Part shown: positions 1 to 7,606 of the stretch, piece by piece
Position numbering within the stretch: the first letter of the stretch is position 1
Layout: the number at the start of each line of letters is the position of its first letter
Source: Candidatus Aminicenantota bacterium
Lineage (GTDB): Bacteria > Acidobacteriota > Aminicenantia > UBA2199
Direction: 5' to 3'
NCBI GenBank assembly: GCA_024644125.1
Contig: JAHELQ010000033.1
Location: 3,687-19,870, forward strand
DNA length: 16,184 bases
Notes under the pieces: model-generated
Told to the model about the DNA's origin: nothing
What the model saw: the letters and a program-made list of their open reading frames with translations, nothing else
Databases searched by the model: none
Made by a program: the position numbers and the translations under genes

Positions 1-1349
1 AAAACATCAATGGATTATGCGGATTCGCCAACGGAGCGTCTGGAGTGGCGTTCGCTTTTCTTGAACTAGGCAGATATACTGGAAACGAAGCCTTCTTCTG
101 GTTGGCGCACCAGGCATTTTTGTATGAATCTCAATATTTTAATCCAGCAAATAATAATTGGCGGGATTTGAGGAAAGTGTTCCGGAAATATGAAGATTTC
201 AAAGAGCACATCCTCCATTTTCAAAACAACGATATCGAATTCTTCTTCGACGGAACATACGGAACATCATGGTCATACGGCGCAGCGGGAGTAGGCATGG
301 CTCGTTTGAGAGCGGTTGAACTTTCCTATGATGAGACGCTGGCTGTCCAGGCGCGCCAGGCCATAGACACTGCGCAAAAAACGCCGGCTGAAGGGCGGGG
401 AATATCGTCATTATATTCGTTGTCCGAAGGTGGCGGCGGAGTGATGGATCTTTTGATCAAGGCCGCAGCGGTATTAGACGAACCAGATTACCTGAACCGG
501 GCGGTACAAATCGCCGACAGGGCCCTGGAGCAAAGACAAAAGCAGGGATATTACAATTCTGCACTGATGTACAAAGAACCTGAAGGCGATAACAGTCTAT
601 TTTTGAGCTCTCCGGGAATAGGATATATGTTTCTCCGACTCATAGATCCCCGACATGTGCCGTCTGTGTTATTGCCTGAAGTGGGGGGATATGGTTCGGC
701 GATTAGAAAACCGGAACAATCCATGCTCCCGCCGTCATTATCATTGACTCTCCCGGACATAAAGCGTAGAATCCTGGGACGCCATTATCCCCGTACCCTG
801 GAAGCGGCCGAAAGCGTCATCCCTTCCCTGCGGAGGTATTTTTTTGAGACGGAAGGCAGAGATTTTACCGAATATGCACATAACGAAATCTCCGGTTTAC
901 CGCCGGAACAGAGCGGTTTGATGCAGGATATATTCAAACTGGAACAAAAAAAGAGAGAGATGGATTTAGCGCATTCAAGCCATGTCATGCTCCACGTGAA
1001 GCAATTGATAAGAGCAAAAAATGCGGAAACCTGGAATCAAATAGATGTACACGATATCGAAAACGTAACGTTCGTCCTCCAGGGCGATCTGGCAATGTAT
1101 GAATGCGCACATAGCGACGATGTCTATCTGCTGATTCCGACAGCATACGGGATCGTGGAAAACCCCCTCTCGCCATTCACCCTCGCTATTCTTCAATCAT
1201 TCCTATCCCCAACTCCGGCAAAACAGGTGATCACCCAAACGATGGAATTATTTGAAGAATTGACTGGCGACGAAGCGCAATCGTTGAAAGAAAAAATTCT
1301 GGAACAGATACGGTTGACGATTGAGGCTGGATTTATTGTCGAAGCCTGA
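1..1349 (+). CDS. Zinc-less LanC-like cyclase domain protein (class III LanKC-like?), 5' end missing
   Basis: The frame is open from the first base (first full codon at 3) and the start lies outside the window, so GTG at 45 should not be taken as the start. The N-terminal ~230 visible residues match the LanC alpha-toroid of lanthipeptide cyclases: GFANGASGVAFAFLEL (codons 21-68), SWSYGAAGVGMARL (from 267) and SLSEGGGGVMDLL (from 408), with a closing SSPGIGYMFLRL repeat. LanC enzymes have GxxHG, WC(H/Y)G and CHG at these places, supplying an active-site His and the Cys, Cys and His zinc ligands. Here they read Asn (30-32), Ser (273-275) and Ser-Glu (423-428), so no zinc site remains. Class III LanKC synthetases also have a zinc-less cyclase domain at their C-terminus, so lyase and kinase domains may lie upstream, off the window. 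About 215 further residues follow; their last ~95 resemble a PqqD-like strand-then-helix fold. It converges on two precursor peptide genes. The intact frame argues against a pseudogene. Confidence 0.75.
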   Translation, partial: NINGLCGFANGASGVAFAFLELGRYTGNEAFFWLAHQAFLYESQYFNPANNNWRDLRKVFRKYEDFKEHILHFQNNDIEFFFDGTYGTSWSYGAAGVGMARLRAVELSYDETLAVQARQAIDTAQKTPAEGRGISSLYSLSEGGGGVMDLLIKAAAVLDEPDYLNRAVQIADRALEQRQKQGYYNSALMYKEPEGDNSLFLSSPGIGYMFLRLIDPRHVPSVLLPEVGGYGSAIRKPEQSMLPPSLSLTLPDIKRRILGRHYPRTLEAAESVIPSLRRYFFETEGRDFTEYAHNEISGLPPEQSGLMQDIFKLEQKKREMDLAHSSHVMLHVKQLIRAKNAETWNQIDVHDIENVTFVLQGDLAMYECAHSDDVYLLIPTAYGIVENPLSPFTLAILQSFLSPTPAKQVITQTMELFEELTGDEAQSLKEKILEQIRLTIEAGFIVEA

Positions 1350-1353
1350 TTAT

Positions 1354-1373
1354 GCCGCCTCCTTGGAGGCGGC
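1354..1373. terminator. GC-rich hairpin between convergent genes, possible bidirectional terminator
   Basis: A perfect 9-bp inverted repeat, GCCGCCTCC-TT-GGAGGCGGC, begins 4 bases after the stop of the LanC-like gene and lies 44 bases beyond the end of the facing precursor gene. There is no T-tract on either side, so it is not a textbook intrinsic terminator. Its stem ends (GGCCGCC / GGCGGC) repeat those of the strong terminator at 1691-1719, suggesting a shared origin or role. Confidence 0.4.
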
Positions 1374-1417
1374 CATACTATAAAAGAAAAAAGATAAGTT
1401 ACAAGAAATAGAATTCG

Positions 1418-1585
1418 CTAATCGAAAACAACATCACAAACCATATAGCGCGAACCGGAACAATACGCGTCACAGCTAACACAGGTCCAGGGCAATCCGC
1501 CTTTAACCTTTGCTTTCTCCTCGTCTTCAAGAGCAGTGACAAAACTCTGAACTTTGAGATCTTTGAGATTTAAATTTTTGGACAT
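1418..1585 (-). CDS. RiPP precursor peptide B (Gly-Gly leader, four-Cys core, 55 aa)
   Basis: Encodes a 55-residue peptide with leader MSKNLNLKDLKVQSFVT... ending EEKAKVKGG at residues 22-30. The predicted core is residues 31-55, starting LPWTCVSCDAYC and containing CSGSRYMVC, with Cys at 35, 38, 42 and 50. The leader pattern LxLxxLxVxSFxT plus a terminal GG resembles lanthipeptide precursors of the pinensin type from Bacteroidota (from memory, not searched). The ATG at 1585 is chosen because AAGGAGG lies just upstream and the paralogue at 1752-1910 starts at the same residue; a 30-codon upstream extension has no homology to the paralogue. The gene has its own promoter (1647-1675) and faces the LanC-like gene. 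The mature product and its activity are unknown. It could also be a disulfide-bonded peptide. Confidence 0.85.
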   Translation of the reverse strand: MSKNLNLKDLKVQSFVTALEDEEKAKVKGGLPWTCVSCDAYCSGSRYMVCDVVFD

Positions 1586-1646
1586 CTTTCCTCCTTGAAA
1601 TTTTTTAAGTTCCCTCGTATTGCAAAAATATTTGGCATCACATTCC

Positions 1647-1675
1647 ACTATAACTAACTCAAAATAGAATGTCAA
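1647..1675 (-). promoter_or_regulatory. Near-consensus sigma-70 promoter for precursor B
   Basis: On the minus strand a perfect -35 TTGACA (1675-1670) is followed by a 17-base spacer and -10 TATAGT (1652-1647). Predicted transcription starts near 1640, leaving a 5' leader of about 55 bases to the ATG at 1585. It lies directly downstream of the terminator of precursor A, so the two precursors can be transcribed separately. Confidence 0.75.
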
Positions 1676-1690
1676 TAAAATTTTTATAGG

Positions 1691-1719
1691 AAAAAAAAGG
1701 CCGCCCCCTGGGGGCGGCC
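1691..1719 (-). terminator. Strong rho-independent terminator of precursor A
   Basis: A perfect 10-bp palindromic arm, GGCCGCCCCC at 1699-1708 with its complement at 1710-1719, is followed on the minus strand by eight T residues (plus-strand A run 1691-1698). It lies 32 bases after the stop codon of precursor A and just before the promoter of precursor B. An A-tract on the other side would pair with the T-tract and strengthen the stem. Confidence 0.85.
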
Positions 1720-1751
1720 ATAAAAAAAATTACGATCGCATTGAACCTAAA

Positions 1752-1910
1752 TTAGCTACAGACGACATAGACAGAACCGGAGCAGTCATAATGATCGCAG
1801 GTCAAGCAGGTATATTTATATCCCCCTTTAACCCTGGCTTTCTCATCATTATCCAGCGACGTGACAAAGCTCTGAATTTTTAGATCATTGAGATTCAAAT
1901 TTTTTGACAT
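1752..1910 (-). CDS. RiPP precursor peptide A (Gly-Gly leader, four-Cys core, 52 aa)
   Basis: Encodes a 52-residue peptide, paralogous to the one at 1418-1585. The leader MSKNLNLNDLKIQSFVT...EKARVKGG (residues 1-30) differs from its sister at only a handful of positions. The core, residues 31-52, begins YKYTCLTCDHYDC and includes CSGSVYVVC, with Cys at 35, 38, 43 and 51. A good ribosome binding site (AGGAGG, 7 bases ahead of the ATG) fixes the start. Shared core pattern: T-C-x-[ST]-C-D-x-Y-(D)-C-S-G-S-x-Y-x-V-C. The leader is more conserved than the core, as expected for a precursor family handled by one enzyme. It ends in a strong terminator. No convincing promoter was found in the 110 bases ahead of it, so it may be read from its own weak promoter or from the membrane protein unit upstream. 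Confidence 0.85.
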   Translation of the reverse strand: MSKNLNLNDLKIQSFVTSLDNDEKARVKGGYKYTCLTCDHYDCSGSVYVVCS

Positions 1911-2020
1911 ATAATCCTCCTAATCATAATTGTTTCATTTCCTTACAATTTCAAAAAATTTACATTAACGGGGTTTACTAAAACCTTCAGAAATAGACTT
2001 GATATGTTTGTAACGCTACA

Positions 2021-2890
2021 TTATTGCACATAGTACCGGTATATCTCTATTTGAGAAGCGAAAAAATTTAACTTAAACCATAGTTTAACAAACAAATACG
2101 CTTGATGCACCAAAAACAAGACTAGAATCAACATCATGGAGTTGCCAGGAATAAAACGCTCTATTTCAAGGTAAACCAGGGACAACATCACAAGCGATAC
2201 CGCAAGCAGAAGATACAACCCCCATGTTTTCCAGAAGCGGCGTCCGACAAATTTTACGGTACGCCACCACTCTTTGAACACAGAAGTCTCATGACGTACG
2301 ACAACTCCTATTTTTGCATAATCCATCAGCATGTTGACCAGAGAAAAACTGAGCAGGAACACAATCATCTTGATATTTTTGGCAATCAGACCGGGCCACT
2401 GAGTCGCCGCGTTTTCGGTAAATATATTCAGTATCGCGCCAGTAATCCCATTGATGATTCCGAGAACCAATATATAGGCGGGAATCGAGATTAGAAACAG
2501 TTTGAAAAACCTCCAGAAATAGGCTCCGCAATCACTGAAAAATGCTTTTAATGTAACCGGTTCCGCTGCTTCGATCAACCGACCGACAATCCCTCCATTC
2601 AAAAAAATATAGAGGAGAAAGAAAAGTATTGCAGGGAACAATATTCCATTACTTAGAGTTAAGCCATTTTCCATTGCCTGGTAGACTAAATCGCCAAGCC
2701 ACAGGAAATTCACCTTTTGGAGCACCGCGTCGCCCATCAATGAACGTGACAACCCCGCGGAAAAATAATGAAAAAACGGTACCGCCAGCAATAAGGCGAA
2801 CAGGATGTTTACCACCCACAGATAGACAATTACCCTACTCTTCCTGCCGGTTAACAAAAATCCATTTTTGAATGCTTTGAAAATTCCCAT
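2021..2890 (-). CDS. Six-helix integral membrane protein of unknown function
   Basis: A 289-residue protein with about six hydrophobic segments (roughly 19-41, 80-100, 128-155, 174-192, 221-241, 250-272) and a basic N-terminus (MGIFKAFKNGFLLTGRKSR). The start at 2890 is supported by a GGAGGAGACA ribosome binding site that overlaps the end of the upstream peptidase gene; the 10-base gap implies translational coupling. I do not recognise a specific family. It has the general look of the DUF975/YciC-like group of six-helix proteins, but no catalytic or transport motif is visible. Its closeness to the peptidase and the two precursor genes allows a role in export or immunity for the peptide, but this is speculation. 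Confidence 0.75.
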   Translation of the reverse strand: MGIFKAFKNGFLLTGRKSRVIVYLWVVNILFALLLAVPFFHYFSAGLSRSLMGDAVLQKVNFLWLGDLVYQAMENGLTLSNGILFPAILFFLLYIFLNGGIVGRLIEAAEPVTLKAFFSDCGAYFWRFFKLFLISIPAYILVLGIINGITGAILNIFTENAATQWPGLIAKNIKMIVFLLSFSLVNMLMDYAKIGVVVRHETSVFKEWWRTVKFVGRRFWKTWGLYLLLAVSLVMLSLVYLEIERFIPGNSMMLILVLFLVHQAYLFVKLWFKLNFFASQIEIYRYYVQ

Positions 2891-2900
2891 TGTCTCCTCC

Positions 2901-5009
2901 TTAACTAAATATCGTGATCATCTGCAACAGATTTTGGAACCAGAAAAGCATCTTGTTCCCGACCCTCAGAGCGCCGCGGCGGTCCGCTTTCCGCTTCAGG
3001 CTGTTGTTGGCAATATTGACATCCACTAAAAATGTGGTGTCAGGATCGACGCAAGCATACGTCACCTTCACGTTCTTGACAAATTGGAAAGAGGTCCAAC
3101 GGGCCTTTCCGTCCCAATGGCGAATTTCTTCACTGCCATCTTCGAACACAACCCTGACCGGCAAGAGCACATCGCCGCCGAGAACAGCTTCTCCATAACG
3201 GCGAACCTTCACCTGGGTCACGTATTGCGGTTCGGTTACCTCACGATCCGCTTTTTCCGCTTGCCGGCGTTTGATTTCGACCTTCTCTCCATCTCGATCT
3301 AACACGCCCGCAGGAGTCTTGATACGCCGCGAATTGACGGAAGACACACCATAATCGAAGGCGTTCGCTTTATAGAAGAATTCATCGAAAAACCACTGGA
3401 AATCGCGGTTCGTTACCTGGTTTACGACAGCGATAAAATCTGCGGTGGTGGGATGTTTAAAACGGTAGTCCATTTGAAAGCGCCTCAATATCCTCAACAT
3501 CATATCGTTTCCCACAATACGCTCCAGGGTTTCGAGACAGGTGGCCGCGCGGCCGTAAACATTCGCCCCATAACTCATCGGGTTGGTGAATTTCCAGGAC
3601 GCGGTGACAATCGGATCCAACTTCATTGAAATAACCGCTTGAACTCGATTCATCTGGTATTTCTCCATTGTAACGTTACGGGTATAGCGCTCCACTGGAA
3701 AACCATTAAAAGCGAGAGGGATCTGTATCTCTCCATATGCGGCGGCAATCACCTTCCCGTCCGAATAACTATTGATGCCTTCATCCAGCCAGGCCTCTTC
3801 AAATTCATTGTTCCCGGTCAAACCATACCAGAAATTATGCCCAAATTCATGAATTGTTACGAATTCCGGGGATAAAGGCGACGATGATGGAAACAACGAG
3901 GTTCCGGCCGTGCTGAGAGTGGGATACTCCATACCGCCGCAATCGTTCCGATAAGGTGGATCCAATAATGTGGCGGTTTCATACGGATATGGCCCATACC
4001 ACAATCCATAATATTTGATGGAATTGGCAAGCGCCTTGAAGTGACGGTCGATCTGGCCTCGATGTTCCGGATTGATGAGGAGGATCATCTTCACATCGTT
4101 GAGTTTGACCTCTGCCACCGGGACTTGCAAAGCCCGCGCCACCTCGGCATATTCTTGCGCATCGACCTCTTTGTCCGCAAGAAACATACGCTCCACTTTA
4201 ATATAATCGGGATCGGCGGTCCAGGCAAAATCATGGACACGGTTTTGCTTATATGTATAGGTAATTGTTTTTTTCTCCGGATTTTCCTTTCGTTGTGTTT
4301 CCTTACCCGTGCCTCCCACCACAAATTCCGCCGGAACAGTTATATCCACTGAAAATTCAGCGTAATCAGCGTAGAATTCTGAATTTTGATGATATTGATG
4401 GCAGTTCCACCCTTTCCCCTCTTCATACACTCCGGGCTTCGGAAACCATTGGCCGATAAAATACGAGTTGCCGTAATAACCGGAGCGGGCGATGGTCCGA
4501 GGAACTTTCGCAGTGAAGTCTAATTGGATGACAGCGGTTTCGCCGGGTTTCAACGGTTCGGGCAGTTTTACCCGCATCACCGTCTGATCATCAGGATGTA
4601 CAGGTTCGTCAACCGTCATGTACTCCATCGCCCGGGTCAAATCCGCCCCACCTTTCAACCGGATACGATCGACATTGACCCATCCCCACTTGCCTCGCCG
4701 GAAACCTCCGCTGAAACGCACGCCTGTATCATCGGATTCGAATACTTCTCGCGCCATGGCGCTGTGTTCGTTCTTGAACGCATTCCAATATAAATGAAAC
4801 CAAATATCCGAAATCTCATCGTTAGTGTGATTGTACCACTCGATTGTCTCTGTTCCGGTCAACATTCTATTTTGATGATCCAGCTCAACCGAGATATCGT
4901 ATTTTACGCTATCTGCGGATAATTGCCGATCCTGGCCATACATCGGGACGATCGTCATTAATATAAGAAACAATGTACACGAAACATTGCTCAAATTTCC
5001 AAACTTCAT
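2901..5009 (-). CDS. Secreted M1 family (gluzincin) zinc metallopeptidase
   Basis: A 702-residue protein. ATG at 5009 is chosen over a start 14 codons upstream because GGAGGACATA sits just ahead of it and the peptide then begins with a signal sequence, MKFGNLSNVSCTLFLILM..., with likely cleavage after PMYGQ. The M1 catalytic core is clear: exopeptidase-type motif GGMEY (residues 358-362), zinc motif HEFGH (387-391) and third zinc ligand Glu410 in WLDEG, the standard HEXXH-x18-E spacing. It should act outside the cytoplasmic membrane as an aminopeptidase or oligopeptidase. A long beta-rich C-terminal part (from about residue 570) follows the helical M1 region. The last ~18 residues are hydrophobic (MLFWFQNLLQMITIFS) and could be a membrane contact. 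It is the first gene of a pair with the membrane protein. A role in peptide leader trimming is possible but unproven. Confidence 0.93.
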   Translation of the reverse strand: MKFGNLSNVSCTLFLILMTIVPMYGQDRQLSADSVKYDISVELDHQNRMLTGTETIEWYNHTNDEISDIWFHLYWNAFKNEHSAMAREVFESDDTGVRFSGGFRRGKWGWVNVDRIRLKGGADLTRAMEYMTVDEPVHPDDQTVMRVKLPEPLKPGETAVIQLDFTAKVPRTIARSGYYGNSYFIGQWFPKPGVYEEGKGWNCHQYHQNSEFYADYAEFSVDITVPAEFVVGGTGKETQRKENPEKKTITYTYKQNRVHDFAWTADPDYIKVERMFLADKEVDAQEYAEVARALQVPVAEVKLNDVKMILLINPEHRGQIDRHFKALANSIKYYGLWYGPYPYETATLLDPPYRNDCGGMEYPTLSTAGTSLFPSSSPLSPEFVTIHEFGHNFWYGLTGNNEFEEAWLDEGINSYSDGKVIAAAYGEIQIPLAFNGFPVERYTRNVTMEKYQMNRVQAVISMKLDPIVTASWKFTNPMSYGANVYGRAATCLETLERIVGNDMMLRILRRFQMDYRFKHPTTADFIAVVNQVTNRDFQWFFDEFFYKANAFDYGVSSVNSRRIKTPAGVLDRDGEKVEIKRRQAEKADREVTEPQYVTQVKVRRYGEAVLGGDVLLPVRVVFEDGSEEIRHWDGKARWTSFQFVKNVKVTYACVDPDTTFLVDVNIANNSLKRKADRRGALRVGNKMLFWFQNLLQMITIFS

Positions 5010-5130
5010 TATGTCCTCCAATGCTACATAATACGTTTGACTATCTCCCAAAGTTCATTTTCCCCTGCAGAAATAATCCACTTCCATTCGTAATATAAAA
5101 ATTTATGAAGAACTTTCTGTTTGATAGAAG

Positions 5131-5150
5131 AAAAAACGTGACGAACGTTT
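5131..5150 (-). terminator. Weak terminator-like hairpin downstream of the hybrid kinase
   Basis: On the minus strand a short AAACGT-TCGTC-ACGTTT stem runs into a T-rich stretch (TTTCTTC), about 30 bases past the kinase stop codon. The stem is only 6 bp, so termination would be partial at best. The rest of the 170-base gap before the peptidase start is AT-rich and holds no confident promoter. Confidence 0.3.
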
Positions 5151-5179
5151 CAGGATAAAAGACCGAAAAAAAGACCGAA

Positions 5180-7513
5180 TCACCGGCCTGGCGAATCGTT
5201 TTCCTTGATAATTTCTTCCAACAGATATATTAATTGACGTAAAAATCCCAACAGCGTGCGCTCCGGTAGACCATCCCGCATTCCCTCATCCAGTTGCCGG
5301 GCCAACTTTTCCAGGCACGACAATCCAAAATGCGCGGCGCTCCCTTTATATCCATGAGCTATGGTTTTTACTTCATCCCAGTATTCCCGCAAATCGCCGC
5401 CCGATCGCGCCCGATTCAAAATCGCTAATTTTTCATCGGCATCCTTCATAAATATGGAACGCAACCGGGGCGATACTCCGGGACTAAAGCGAAGCCAGCG
5501 CTCCTTCGATTTTTCCAGACAACAGGAAGGAATATCTCCGGGCGAATCTCCGGAGGATTCTCCCTGCGGCACCGCCAATAATTTCCGGACCTCATAAAAA
5601 AAACGGTCAAAATCCACAGGTTTCGTAATATATCCATCCGCCCCGACTCGAAGGGCGGAATCGATGTCATCTTGCATGGCATAGGCGGACATTACCAGAA
5701 TGGGATTTATAAAATTTTTCTTTCTCAATCGCTTGATCGCCTCTTTTCCATCCAGCCGGGGCATCTGGATATCCATCAATACAAGAGCCGGTTGATGCTT
5801 CAGAGCCATGGCTACTGCCTCTTCACCGTCGGAGGCGAAGATTAGCGAGGTAAACCCATAATCCCGCAACTGCTCTTCCAGCAATTCTTTATTGACAGGA
5901 TTATCTTCAGCGATTAATATAGACGATGGAAATATATAGTCTTGAAGCTTTATATCCGTAGTATCGCGAACGTCTGTTTTATTTTTACGGGAATCGACTA
6001 TCGCGTTAGCGGGAAGAGCGACTAGAAACGTACTCCCTCTTCCGAGAACCGACTCCACCGAAATTTCCCCGCCCATCAATTGGACGAGATTTCTGCAAAT
6101 CGCCAGCCCAAGCCCAGTTCCCTTCTCTTGATATTCGCCGTCTTTTCGCGCCTGGCTGAAGGGTTCAAAAATTTCCCGGATATATTCGGCTGGAATTCCA
6201 GGGCCCGTATCCGAAACGCGGAACAGCACGTCGCCATCCGCTCCAAATCTCACGTCCAGAGTGACGCAACCCGACATCGTGAACTTGAGGGCATTGGACA
6301 GCAAATTCATTATCACCTGCTGCAATCTCCACCGATCATAATACAGAATCAAACCGTCGCCGGGAGGCATTTGGATTTTGAAGTCCACATTTTTTTCTTT
6401 GAATTGTAACTCGAACATCGCTTCCAGATCCGCCAAAAAGTCATTCAAATTGAAGGCCCCTGCATTAATATCAAGTTGCCCCGCCTCGATCTTCGAAAAA
6501 TCCAGAATATCACTCAACAGAGCCATCAATGTCCGGCCAGAGGAAACAATTTTAGCGGCATAATCCCGGGCTTTCGGGTTGAGATCCTGTTTAAGCAATA
6601 AATCAGCGAAGCCGAGGATCCCATTCAACGGTGTGCGTATATCGTGAGACATAGTCGCCAGAAATATCGATTTCATCTCATTGGCAGATTCCGCCTGTTT
6701 TTTTAGCGAAAGGACCTCGTCATAGGATCGTTTCAATTCCTCTTCCAACCGGCGGCGGCGGGTGATATCGGTTTTCACCGCTCCATAACCGGTGATATTA
6801 CCGCTGTTTGGATCCCGAACCGGAAATATCGAAGCCTCCTCGACAAACTCATCGCCATTTTTACGTTTATTGAGAAATTCACCTTTCCAGGTATTGCCGC
6901 CAGCGATTGTTTCCCAGAGACTCTTGTAATAATCGGCCGGATACAGATTGTGATCCGAACGGAGAACACGGGGATTCTTACCTTCCACCTCGTCGGCAGA
7001 GTAACCCGTAAGGGTCTCAAACATTGGATTTACATACTGAATGTTCCCTTCCAGATCAGTCAGTACAATACTCTCGCTGGATTGCCGGACGACGTTGGCC
7101 AATCTATCCGCGGCGCCGCTGATTTTCCGTTGCTCTGTCACATCGGCGATAACAGCAACGATGCTCAGGATATTCCCGTCGTCTCCAGTACGAATATCCA
7201 GATTTGCTTGAATGTCAATCGTGTTGTCGCCTTGATCCAGACGAAAAACTATCGGTTTATTGTGCGTTGATCCAGAAATTATCTTTTGGAAATGGTCCTT
7301 CACGGTTTTTTTCGCTACCGAAGGCTCTATCGCATCCCAAAAATATTTCCCCAGAATTTCCTCCCGGCAATTGCAAAGCCGGAAAAAGGATTTATTGTAC
7401 AACAAGATCTGTCCACTCGGCCCAAACTCTGCGACACCAGATGGGATCATATCCAATACCCGCTGGTAATGCTCTCCGTTCAACTGCCGGCTACTTTGAA
7501 ATTCTGGTTTCAT
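5180..7513 (-). CDS. Hybrid sensor histidine kinase, PAS-PAS-HisKA-HATPase-REC-HPt
   Basis: A 777-residue protein without transmembrane segments, so a cytoplasmic sensor. ATG at 7513 follows GGAGGAAACCATA; an open extension 16 codons upstream lacks this signal. Domains: PAS about 17-128, a second PAS about 137-255 with a PAC-like end (GAVKTDITRRRRLEEEL), HisKA with phospho-acceptor His290 in MSHDIRTPLNG, HATPase with N box around 400-409, G1 DTGPGIP and G2 GTGLGLAIC, receiver domain with Asp581 in LVLMDIQMP and conserved KPVD, and a C-terminal HPt with His720 in AHGYKGSAAHFG. All four phosphorelay residues are present, so the protein can carry phosphate from His to Asp to HPt His. No output domain is attached, so the likely next acceptor is the REC-DUF4388 regulator in the same gene run. 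It lies 93 bases behind the second roadblock gene. Confidence 0.95.
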   Translation of the reverse strand: MKPEFQSSRQLNGEHYQRVLDMIPSGVAEFGPSGQILLYNKSFFRLCNCREEILGKYFWDAIEPSVAKKTVKDHFQKIISGSTHNKPIVFRLDQGDNTIDIQANLDIRTGDDGNILSIVAVIADVTEQRKISGAADRLANVVRQSSESIVLTDLEGNIQYVNPMFETLTGYSADEVEGKNPRVLRSDHNLYPADYYKSLWETIAGGNTWKGEFLNKRKNGDEFVEEASIFPVRDPNSGNITGYGAVKTDITRRRRLEEELKRSYDEVLSLKKQAESANEMKSIFLATMSHDIRTPLNGILGFADLLLKQDLNPKARDYAAKIVSSGRTLMALLSDILDFSKIEAGQLDINAGAFNLNDFLADLEAMFELQFKEKNVDFKIQMPPGDGLILYYDRWRLQQVIMNLLSNALKFTMSGCVTLDVRFGADGDVLFRVSDTGPGIPAEYIREIFEPFSQARKDGEYQEKGTGLGLAICRNLVQLMGGEISVESVLGRGSTFLVALPANAIVDSRKNKTDVRDTTDIKLQDYIFPSSILIAEDNPVNKELLEEQLRDYGFTSLIFASDGEEAVAMALKHQPALVLMDIQMPRLDGKEAIKRLRKKNFINPILVMSAYAMQDDIDSALRVGADGYITKPVDFDRFFYEVRKLLAVPQGESSGDSPGDIPSCCLEKSKERWLRFSPGVSPRLRSIFMKDADEKLAILNRARSGGDLREYWDEVKTIAHGYKGSAAHFGLSCLEKLARQLDEGMRDGLPERTLLGFLRQLIYLLEEIIKENDSPGR

Positions 7514-7541
7514 TATGGTTTCCTCCGTGTTCCCAAGACCT

Positions 7542-7578
7542 GAAGCCCCCTTTGTTCCCATGCTTGCGGCGGGGCTTC
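7542..7578 (-). other. Inverted repeat between roadblock gene and kinase gene
   Basis: GAAGCCCC at 7542-7549 and GGGGCTTC at 7571-7578 form an 8-bp stem with a 21-base loop in the 93-base gap before the kinase. No T-tract follows, so it is not an intrinsic terminator. It could be an mRNA processing or stability element that tunes kinase levels relative to the upstream genes. Confidence 0.35.
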
Positions 7579-7606
7579 AAACGAGCGTAGATTGTATTGA
7601 TCTAAT

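Noticed and set aside
1586..1675. N-terminal extension of precursor B by 30 codons
   Set aside because: It would run through the promoter and ribosome binding site, and precursor A has nothing similar; ATG at 1585 is far better supported.
1977..2005. Possible promoter for precursor A (-10 TTTAGT, -35 ATATCA, spacer 17, minus strand)
   Set aside because: The -35 box matches only 3 of 6 bases and there is no other support; loosely alignable with the promoter of precursor B but too weak to annotate.
7204..7590. Plus-strand open frame antisense to the kinase N-terminus
   Set aside because: Composition is typical of an antisense shadow and it has no motif; the opposite strand encodes clear PAS domains.
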